DNA of 40,984 nt from positions 1 to 40,984 of the IMG/VR virus record IMGVR_UViG_3300005265_000017. One strand, 5' to 3'. Position 1 is the first letter of the stretch, and every line of letters starts with the position of its first letter. Source of the DNA: a virus. A program made the translations under genes and the position numbers. This document shows, piece after piece, positions 26,612 to 33,611 of this stretch. Below the pieces are notes generated by a model. That model was not told where the DNA came from. It saw only the letters and a list, made by a program, of their open reading frames with translations, and did no database searches.

Positions 26612-28339
26612 CTAGTTATCGATCTTCAGTACTCGTGGTTGCATGTAGTCGTCTTCGTTACCGTTGCTCGTAAGTACCCAGATGAGAGGGCATGCGGGAA
26701 GGTATTTAGGAATGGGTCCGTGTGGCGGACCTACGGGGGCGTAACCATCAGTCAGGATTATCGCCATGTCCGGGGGGTCTTTCATAGGCTGTTCTTCGCA
26801 GACTGCCCCTGCCGCCCAGTCGTTTTCCGTATCCATGCCACACATGTAGCGTAAGGGAGGAGAAAAGTCGGTGCCTCCGCACCCGTAACGGTTGATACTC
26901 GTGTAACGTTCCTTAGCGAACTTCTCCATATCATCGGGAGAGAGGACCTTTTCGTACTGGATAGCAGCGTCGAACATGATGAGGCGCACCGAGACTTCGT
27001 CTTCTTGGTCCATGATTCCTTTAATCTCTGCCATGAAGTCGAGGAAATCTTTTTGGCTCACACTTCCTGAAGTATCCACCATGACGGACATGCTGAACGC
27101 GAAGTTCTTCTGGAATCCGGGATAGGGTTCCATCCCCTCGTCTTCAAGATGGAAGAACGAGGGATTAGGGTAGGCAGTGCTCTCGTCTAGCTTGGAAGAG
27201 AGCTCTGAGCGCATCATGTTTTTGAATACTATCTGCCAGGGGATCGTGGGTTCATGAAGAAGGTTTTCGATGGCCTGCATAAAGGCTCCGGGAAGCGTGC
27301 CCCGACTCTTCTTGGTTTGCTCGATAGCATTTTTGGTGATGCGCTTGGCTTCCCGTTTAGCGCGGTCTATTGCCCTTTCTATCTCTGCACTTGTCATTTC
27401 GTCGAATTGGAGGTCACTCGGAATGTTGGGAGGGTTTTGTTGGTTCAAGAGATCTTTGAACCATTGAGGGTAGTTGTCGTCTAGGAGGTCTCCCGGAGGT
27501 ATACGGTCTTCGCCCATTCCTGAACCTCCCCCATTGTCGGCATCGTCTGTGTCTTGGTTATCAGGGGCACCAGTTCCTCCTGTAGACGGGGTGGGAGGTT
27601 CGGCAGTAGTTCCAGAGGGAGGTGCATTTCGAGTTGGCGGCGGGGCAGTTGAAGAATCTCCTTTATTATTTTCGGGAGCTCCTGCGTTTCCTCCAGATTG
27701 ACCTTGTTGACCTGAGTTATCAGGTTGATTGGATTGATTGCCATTGAGTCCTCCTAGGACCGGCGCAGTTGGGAGGTTTTCGTCGAATCCGTGAGCTTTC
27801 AGATCTCTCAGGAGTTCGTTGAAATAGTATTCGACAGTTTCTCCTGTGGGGTAATCGCGGTCTTCGGGCCAGATAAATTCTTTTGTGTACTTGGTGAAAA
27901 CCCTCTTACGCGGGTCATTGATTAGCGGGCGTACTGCAATGTCATTCGCGGCCATATCTTGCGCGACATTCATCACAGGTTCGAGACGTTTGAATTTGGT
28001 AAGGTTATGCACTTTTAGGCGCAGACGAAGACTCTTTTCCAGATGTTGGAGCGCTAGATGTGCGGCTTCGTGTACTACTACGAGTAGCTGGAACGGGCCG
28101 TCTTGGCGTACAAACCAATCAGGTTGCCATATCAACATGTAGCGACCCTTGGTATCCAAGGATACCGCAGCTGTCGGAGGCCACAGGTCTTTTCGGGGTG
28201 CCCTCCCACAACCGTTGAGAATGCGCCCGTAGAAGTTGTTTCCCCCACGAGGGCTACACAACCACTGGAGGGCCACGGACATTGCGTTGTTCTTTTCCTC
28301 TTCGGTGTACTCTTTTTCAGTCGTCATTTCCTCTTCCAT
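26612..28339 (-). CDS. Putative metallopeptidase with VWA-like domain (DUF2201/CobT-like)
   Basis: A 575-residue protein with an AGGAG site before ATG 28339. The N-terminal domain carries H90-E91-x-x-H94 ('VVVHEAAHLAL'), the zincin motif. Residues ~190-285 are a low-complexity Gly/Pro/Asn/Asp/Thr linker. The C-terminal VWA-like domain has the MIDAS start 'VMVDTSGSVS' (D422) and a late 'ILTDGYAP' (~530). This order is that of the DUF2201 family (metallopeptidase plus VWA-like), which pairs with MoxR-type AAA+ ATPases; a MoxR gene lies 1.8 kb away on the same strand. The downstream Cys-rich protein and RT follow after 14 bases, so it leads the RT operon. Substrate unknown. Confidence 0.75.
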   Translation of the reverse strand: MEEEMTTEKEYTEEEKNNAMSVALQWLCSPRGGNNFYGRILNGCGRAPRKDLWPPTAAVSLDTKGRYMLIWQPDWFVRQDGPFQLLVVVHEAAHLALQHLEKSLRLRLKVHNLTKFKRLEPVMNVAQDMAANDIAVRPLINDPRKRVFTKYTKEFIWPEDRDYPTGETVEYYFNELLRDLKAHGFDENLPTAPVLGGLNGNQSNQPDNSGQQGQSGGNAGAPENNKGDSSTAPPPTRNAPPSGTTAEPPTPSTGGTGAPDNQDTDDADNGGGSGMGEDRIPPGDLLDDNYPQWFKDLLNQQNPPNIPSDLQFDEMTSAEIERAIDRAKREAKRITKNAIEQTKKSRGTLPGAFMQAIENLLHEPTIPWQIVFKNMMRSELSSKLDESTAYPNPSFFHLEDEGMEPYPGFQKNFAFSMSVMVDTSGSVSQKDFLDFMAEIKGIMDQEDEVSVRLIMFDAAIQYEKVLSPDDMEKFAKERYTSINRYGCGGTDFSPPLRYMCGMDTENDWAAGAVCEEQPMKDPPDMAIILTDGYAPVGPPHGPIPKYLPACPLIWVLTSNGNEDDYMQPRVLKIDN

Positions 28340-28356
28340 TTAGCTTCTCCTATGTC

Positions 28357-28362
28357 TATAAT
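28357..28362 (+). promoter_or_regulatory. Candidate -10 element for the gene at 28411
   Basis: A perfect TATAAT lies in the 71-bp gap between divergent genes, preceded by a near extended -10 (TG two bases upstream). No good -35 is visible; the matching position holds TTCCAT. A short inverted repeat (GGCGT at 28364-28368, ACGCC at 28377-28381) follows. An AGGTG site precedes ATG 28411. Confidence 0.35.
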
Positions 28363-28410
28363 TGGCGTTGAGACGTACGCCTTTGAAAACACTTACGTCG
28401 AGGTGTGTAG

Positions 28411-29427
28411 ATGACGCAGGTAATTGACCAGACAAATGACCCCGGATTTTCTACTCTTCGTGTAATCGTAGAGCGATACCCCAAACTTCGTGAAATGGCT
28501 AAAACCGCTAACTTGGATCCTTCCGAGTTTTCTGCGTTACCAGATGAGGCGTTTGCGTGGCCCGGGCAGCGGCGTTTTCCTATACACAATGCAGAGCATA
28601 CGGCGCTCTCATTCGGGTACAGTAAGGTTGCGTCGTCGGTCCCCTCCGATGTGCGTGAAACTATGGAGAAGGCCGCGGAGCTTCATGGGGTACCTACGCA
28701 GGACTTTGACACTCCGGTAGCTGTCGAAAAAGTAGCAGCAGGGGATTCTGCGGACTACTTGATCCCGCATAAGCGGAGGTTCAAGGTAGCGTCTGCTCAG
28801 GATATCCCGCTAGCTGAACAGCTAGTTCACCAGAAGTATTCTTCTCTTTCGGTAGGTGACCGTACTCTGGCCTGTATGCAGTTAGTCAAGCTGGCTAAGC
28901 GACACGGTCAGGACCTTCATTCTTCTACCATCAAACTGGCAGGATTAACGCTCACCAGCACCCAGAAGATGCGTGATTGGATTGAAGCGCGGCGGGAAGC
29001 GTCCATAAAGTTAGGGTCTGCGCTGGCGGATGCTTACGATGCTTTTGCTAAACAATTTGAAGGAAAGCAATCGTTCATTTCGGATAGGTCTGACCAGATG
29101 AAGTTAGCTAATGCTATCCGAATTCTCGATAAGGAAGCGGGGCTAGACCAGTTGTATAACCGCACTATTCTAGACCCTGTGCAAACCGTGTTTAACACGG
29201 ATATGCCTACCGAGGACTACGTTAAGGTAGGTTCCGCGCTCCAGAATAAAGCCCTCTTGTTGTCTCTTCCTCTGTCGTTTTGGCAGGATACTTTAGGGGA
29301 TGACATCGCAGCAGAGATCGCTCCTCAAGGACAGGTTGACATGAACACGTTGGAGCAGATCCTCCCCACTCTTCCCGCGGATCTCAAGAGTGCTCTTGAA
29401 ACTCAATTGGCTGCGTACAACCGGTAA
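28411..29427 (+). CDS. Large-phage protein of unknown function (virion-associated?)
   Basis: A 338-residue protein; ATG 28411 with a GAGGTG site. Residues ~43-68 read 'LPDEAFAWPGQRRFPIHNAEHTALSFGYSK', a pattern I associate with conserved large-phage proteins ('FPDxxxRxFPIxxxExAxLS'), possibly virion or protease-related. The rest is helical and Ala/Leu-rich, without motifs. Its end is 4 bases before the next gene, with which it seems to form a pair. It lies between the VWA protein and the MoxR gene on the opposite strand. Confidence 0.6.
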   Translation: MTQVIDQTNDPGFSTLRVIVERYPKLREMAKTANLDPSEFSALPDEAFAWPGQRRFPIHNAEHTALSFGYSKVASSVPSDVRETMEKAAELHGVPTQDFDTPVAVEKVAAGDSADYLIPHKRRFKVASAQDIPLAEQLVHQKYSSLSVGDRTLACMQLVKLAKRHGQDLHSSTIKLAGLTLTSTQKMRDWIEARREASIKLGSALADAYDAFAKQFEGKQSFISDRSDQMKLANAIRILDKEAGLDQLYNRTILDPVQTVFNTDMPTEDYVKVGSALQNKALLLSLPLSFWQDTLGDDIAAEIAPQGQVDMNTLEQILPTLPADLKSALETQLAAYNR

Positions 29428-29431
29428 GTGA

Positions 29432-30193
29432 ATGGAACACCTCCTGGAAAAATTCGCGAGCAAAATGCCCTCGCTGTCGGGTTACATTGTAAAGACAGCC
29501 CAGCGTGCGGATATCGCTCGACAGTTTTTGCGGGAATCGGATGAGAGGTCAGCTGCCGTCCTCTTGATGGCGTTACGTACACTCCACGGAATCGACGCCT
29601 TCTATTGGGAGCCTGAGACTATTTGGTTGACGTTAGAGCGGGATGACAAGGTGGAAACAGAAGAGCTGGGGCGTAACAAACTTCAAGCAGCGCTCACCTT
29701 AATCCATAACCCTGCGTTTTTCTGGGATAGTATCGTGTTTCAGCGGACAACACAGGCGTTCAATGGAGAGCCCTTTGATCCCGAAACGCTCCAAGAGTGC
29801 CATCCCGGATACATGGCGTGGGCCGTTTACGAAGCACGTCTTATCCGCGGGCTTGATCCGGATGAACCAGTTTCAGCGGAGATTGATGAAGATGTACAGC
29901 AGTACATAGCAGTATGTCTCAAGCGTGCCGGGTATGTCTATCCTCCCACACAGCTAAGTGTCGTATCCGATAATCTAGAACGGATGCTCCCGAAGACGAC
30001 AAAGCCATTCATCGAAGAAGTAAAAAAATCGTGGGAGCATCTCGACAAGGGGGCCCTCGCAGAACGTAAGTTCCAGGAGGACCCCCTTGGCGTTCAACTT
30101 GCACAATTATCTAGTTGTTACGAATACGTCAGGGCGCGCGCGGATGAGATGGCGACCGAAGTGTTACAACTAGACCGGGCGCTCACTCCGTAA
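29432..30193 (+). CDS. Hypothetical helical phage protein
   Basis: A 253-residue protein starting 4 bases after the previous gene. It is mainly alpha-helical, with 'LRESDERSAAVLLMALRTLHGIDAFYWEPETIWLTLE' near the start and a C-terminal helical stretch. No cofactor, membrane or catalytic motif was seen. It overlaps the end of the convergent MoxR gene by 11 bases. Probably co-expressed with the 338-residue protein. Function unknown. Confidence 0.6.
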   Translation: MEHLLEKFASKMPSLSGYIVKTAQRADIARQFLRESDERSAAVLLMALRTLHGIDAFYWEPETIWLTLERDDKVETEELGRNKLQAALTLIHNPAFFWDSIVFQRTTQAFNGEPFDPETLQECHPGYMAWAVYEARLIRGLDPDEPVSAEIDEDVQQYIAVCLKRAGYVYPPTQLSVVSDNLERMLPKTTKPFIEEVKKSWEHLDKGALAERKFQEDPLGVQLAQLSSCYEYVRARADEMATEVLQLDRALTP

Positions 30194-31403
30194 CGTTTTC
30201 GTCCATCTTTCGGAACTGTGTGTCGATCTCTAACTGGAGATTGCACCAGCTATCGAAATCCTGGAGTTCACGCATCAGGGCGTTCAAGTATTCTATAGCC
30301 TTGTTTTCTTCTGCGATTTGCCGCATTTGGAACAGCATGGCTCCCGCCATTTCTAGCGGGTGGAGTTCTATGAACTTCAGGAAGTTCCTGGCGGTTTCTT
30401 CGGGATCGGGTGTCGTAGCGAACATCAGACGCAAGACGTTTTGGTCCAAGTCTCCTAGAGCTTCGTGCATCGACTTCTCAACCATTTTCTTGATCGCAGA
30501 CTTTACCTTTCCGAAGTTACGGAGAACGTCGTCTGCGCCTATGGTCATGTCCTGATTTTTCAGGTGTGCTACAAGCTCTGATGCCATCGTTACCCCGATA
30601 GATGCGGAAAACCGTTGCAGAGCAAATTCGCTATGAACTGGTATTCCGCGAGCTTCCATGTTGTAAGCGTCTTCGCTAATTGTCTCGATATTGGCGGGGC
30701 AGTTGTATTGCTTCTGTGACTTCAGTGCTTTCCAGTCATAGATGTTGTCTGGCTTCGCTTTGAAGTAACTAAGGATGCCGTCGTGGCAAGCTTTTCCTTG
30801 TGCTGCTCCCTTACCAAATAGATGGAACCTCTCGGTAGATGCGTGTTTCATGAACCCTTTGAGGTCCGGAAGTACGTAGAAGAACTTCACGCGGCGTCGG
30901 ATTGCTGCCTCGTTCTCGATGGAGGTAACGTTGTACTCCGAGGTTGAGGGGTTCATGGTTCCTGCTACAAGACACTGTTCGGGTACAACATAGTTGAACA
31001 TGCGCCCGTCCTCCATCATCGTGAAGAACTGATTGATAGCATGCTTTAATCCGCGGTTGAGCTCATCGAAGAGGATAATTTTCTTTTCATCACCCTTCGG
31101 GAAAATCTCGGGGACCGCTACCTTGAAGAAATCTTCGACTGTACGAACCGGAATACCTGATCCCATCAGCCCCCAGTGTGCGGTGTGTACTGGGACTACT
31201 TCATAACCGGTGTCGTGAGATATCTGTGACCAGATCTGTGTTTTTCCGATGCCGGAGTCCCCGACGAGGATTATGCAACCTCGACGTTGATGAAATTCTA
31301 ACGAGAGACGTATTTGCGCTGCAGCCTCTGCTAGTGTAACCTGAGGGATATCCCGCAAGTCCGCGTACTTAGGGATTATCTTTTCTTCTTTCTCACTTGC
31401 CAT
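30183..31403 (-). CDS. MoxR-like AAA+ ATPase
   Basis: A 406-residue AAA+ protein with an AAGGAGAGAAGC site before ATG 31403. Walker A is 'GDSGIGKT' (48-55), Walker B 'IILFDELNRG' (D113, E114), sensor-1-type 'VAGTMNPS' (~147-154) and an arginine cluster 'AAIRRRVKFF' (~165). The 'FDELNR' version of Walker B is typical of MoxR/CobS ATPases, which act on a VWA-domain partner and load metal or remodel a target. The VWA/HExxH gene on the same strand is the obvious partner, though two + strand genes separate them. The start is 33 bases from the divergent terminase start. Its physiological target here is unknown. Confidence 0.82.
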   Translation of the reverse strand: MASEKEEKIIPKYADLRDIPQVTLAEAAAQIRLSLEFHQRRGCIILVGDSGIGKTQIWSQISHDTGYEVVPVHTAHWGLMGSGIPVRTVEDFFKVAVPEIFPKGDEKKIILFDELNRGLKHAINQFFTMMEDGRMFNYVVPEQCLVAGTMNPSTSEYNVTSIENEAAIRRRVKFFYVLPDLKGFMKHASTERFHLFGKGAAQGKACHDGILSYFKAKPDNIYDWKALKSQKQYNCPANIETISEDAYNMEARGIPVHSEFALQRFSASIGVTMASELVAHLKNQDMTIGADDVLRNFGKVKSAIKKMVEKSMHEALGDLDQNVLRLMFATTPDPEETARNFLKFIELHPLEMAGAMLFQMRQIAEENKAIEYLNALMRELQDFDSWCNLQLEIDTQFRKMDENVTE

Positions 31404-31435
31404 GCTTCTCTCCTTGGCTTACGTTTTGAATAGCA

Positions 31436-33049
31436 ATGAGTAACTTAAAGCGATACCGGTTGAGTGATGTTGCGCAGTCTTGGCTGCGGCTGGATGGACA
31501 CCCCTTTCGTTTAGCTGATTGGCCGATGCACCGAGAGTTTTACGACGGGCGTTACCGCCGCACATTGTTTAAGACAAGTCGTCAGGTGGGTAAGAGCGTT
31601 ACGATGTGCAACTTCAGCATCATTGAGTGTGCTCTTATACCGCATTTCTCTACATTCTTTGTAGCTCCCACAAAAGAGCATACCGTCAGGTTTTCCAACA
31701 CGAGACTGGGAAAGATAATGCGGTATTCTCCCATCATACATAAGACCTTCCTTAAAACAGACCTGACTGACCGTGTATTCCATAAGCAGTTTACTAACGG
31801 GTCAGAGATGCTGCTTACGTACGCGTCGGATAGTGACGAGCGTGTCCGTGGTCCTTCTACCCACCGGAATATGTACGATGAGGTGCAAGACATGCTGTAT
31901 GACCCGGTTATCACGGTAGGTAATGAGACGATGGCCAACTCTCCTCACGCTTACGAGACATACGCTGGGACACCCAAGACGATGGAGAACACCATTCAGT
32001 ATCTCTGGGAGTTGTCTACACAGTCTGAATGGGTGATGAAGTGTGACTCTTGCGGATCTTATCAGTTTATAGATACGGAAAAGAGCATCGGTAAGTTAGG
32101 TCCTGTTTGTCTGAAGTGCGGTGCGTACCTGAACCCGTTCACTGGACAGTGGGTCGACATGAACCCTATAGATTATGCTAACGGGGAGGATGAAGACACC
32201 AAGCTAAAAGGTTTTCATATTTCACAGCCGATCATGCCGTTCAATGTTCCGAAAGCGATGGAAGGACGGGGGGAAGACCATGCTGTAGCTGTCCGTAGGT
32301 GGAAACGTCTTTTGGATAAATTCGAAAACAGTCCAATAACGGCGTTCCGTAACGAAGTCTTAGGGGTTTCAGACGCTATCGGAACGCGGATGCTCTCCAA
32401 GCAGGAATTACTAGATCTGTGTACCGACTACGAGATGTTGGACAAGCCAGAAGACAAGACATTCCAAGGTATTTCCTTTACGGTAGGGGGAGTTGATTGG
32501 TCCGGCGGCGGTACTACCGGTATCTCGCGTACGGTCATGTGGATATGGGGATTTCGTCCGAAAGACCAGAAGCTGGTTACACTTCTTTACAAAGTATTCC
32601 CCGGGATCAACCCGGTTAATGTTATCGACCAAATCGGTACAATTTTTGACTCCTATCGGGTTCAACTTGTTGTGGGTGACGCGGGGGAGGGGCATACGGC
32701 TAACGATCTTCTGCGAAACAAAATAGGGCATCACCGGGTTCAACAAGTACAGTACGGGGCACAGAAAGAGGCCATTAAGTGGAACGGAGTAGACCGCTGG
32801 ATGGCTGATAGGACTACTCTTATTGATAACTACTTCATGGGACTAAAAAGAAGAGAATTTGAATTCGCTCACCGCGACCAGATGGGAGTCGCGGTGGCTG
32901 ACATTCTTAATGAGTATGAAGAGATAACATCTTCAGACCGAAGAGTGTGGAGGCATTCCCCACAGAAGCCAGATGACTGTTTACACGCCGGTCTTTTCGG
33001 TTGGCTTGCCTTTAAGATGACGCAAAACGATATGCGATTCTATCAATAA
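31436..33049 (+). CDS. terL: Terminase large subunit (TerL)
   Basis: A 537-residue DNA-packaging ATPase/nuclease. ATPase: Walker A 'TSRQVGKS' (47-54), Walker B 'NMYDEVQD' (145-152) and motif III 'TYAGTP' (175-180). A zinc-ribbon insertion lies at C203/C206 and C225/C228. Nuclease: D354 in 'GGVDWSG', D415 in 'VVGDAGEG' and D513/D514 in 'DDCLHA', the three acidic positions of the RNase H-like domain. No ribosome binding site is evident upstream of ATG 31436, and an in-frame stop at 31430-31432 excludes a longer start. The stop (33047-33049) is followed at once by the helix that opens the structured RNA. Confidence 0.92.
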   Translation: MSNLKRYRLSDVAQSWLRLDGHPFRLADWPMHREFYDGRYRRTLFKTSRQVGKSVTMCNFSIIECALIPHFSTFFVAPTKEHTVRFSNTRLGKIMRYSPIIHKTFLKTDLTDRVFHKQFTNGSEMLLTYASDSDERVRGPSTHRNMYDEVQDMLYDPVITVGNETMANSPHAYETYAGTPKTMENTIQYLWELSTQSEWVMKCDSCGSYQFIDTEKSIGKLGPVCLKCGAYLNPFTGQWVDMNPIDYANGEDEDTKLKGFHISQPIMPFNVPKAMEGRGEDHAVAVRRWKRLLDKFENSPITAFRNEVLGVSDAIGTRMLSKQELLDLCTDYEMLDKPEDKTFQGISFTVGGVDWSGGGTTGISRTVMWIWGFRPKDQKLVTLLYKVFPGINPVNVIDQIGTIFDSYRVQLVVGDAGEGHTANDLLRNKIGHHRVQQVQYGAQKEAIKWNGVDRWMADRTTLIDNYFMGLKRREFEFAHRDQMGVAVADILNEYEEITSSDRRVWRHSPQKPDDCLHAGLFGWLAFKMTQNDMRFYQ

Positions 33050-33570
33050 CTATTGTCGCTGTTCTCAGTAGGGTTCCTTGGGCTGTGGAACACTACTGGA
33101 TTGCCAAGCAGACTTCATGGGGTCGGGTGCCCATGAGGTCTGCGCGTACATTTAGCCGCTAAGAACGGAGCGTAGCGCTCCTGCGTCTCATGAGAGAAGC
33201 TCCGACAATAGTCGCTGTCATCGGCTGTTAGTTTTCTGGGCGACCCCTCGCCCAGAAGAGTAACCGCATGGCGCGGGGTACTGCTGGTATTTGCCTACCC
33301 TCCTCGAGAAGCCGCTCTGACGTATCCGTGTAACGGTACGTGGAAAGTGCGGACTCTCGAGGAGGAAGAGGCAGGGCACTGCTGTTCTCCTGTGAGCTGA
33401 CAGCAGCTCGTTAGGAGGTACTGCTGTGAGTTAGGAGACTGGGCGCCGTGCGTGGGCGTGCAGGGCGTCACGCCTGCGAGTCCCGCAGAGGCTGCGCAGG
33501 TTTCCTAATCGCAATGAGCGTGCTAAGGGTCAACAACGGAACGTAACGTTCCTTCTCCTCATTCTGTTGC
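33050..33570 (+). ncRNA. Large structured non-coding RNA (candidate, GOLLD/ROOL-like in setting)
   Basis: No ORF covers 33050-33611. Helices I can pair by eye: 33050-33058/33203-33211 (9 bp, perfect, starting right after the terL stop); 33066-33071/33093-33098 with 33073-33077/33087-33091; 33108-33121/33130-33143 (14 bp, one U·G); 33167-33172/33176-33181; 33234-33243/33248-33257 (10 bp, CCCC loop); 33265-33274/33443-33452 (10 bp, long-range, one U·G); 33292-33296/33369-33373 then 33299-33309/33355-33365 (11 bp perfect); 33320-33324/33337-33341 then 33326-33329/33333-33336; 33484-33488/33492-33496; 33513-33518/33558-33563; 33538-33543/33547-33552. The wobble pairs are U·G only if the + strand is the RNA, which supports that strand. 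It may be transcribed through from terL. After ~33570 I see nothing until the polymerase stop at 33612. Family unassigned. Confidence 0.72.
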
Positions 33571-33611
33571 CACACAGATAGAGATCCAGTACCGAAAGCT
33601 TATACCGTTGC

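Noticed and set aside
33050-33611. tRNA, CRISPR array or self-splicing intron in the non-coding stretch
   Set aside because: No T-arm GGTTCRA pattern or cloverleaf, no evenly spaced repeats, and no group I core elements or domain V of group II that I can recognise; terL upstream is complete.
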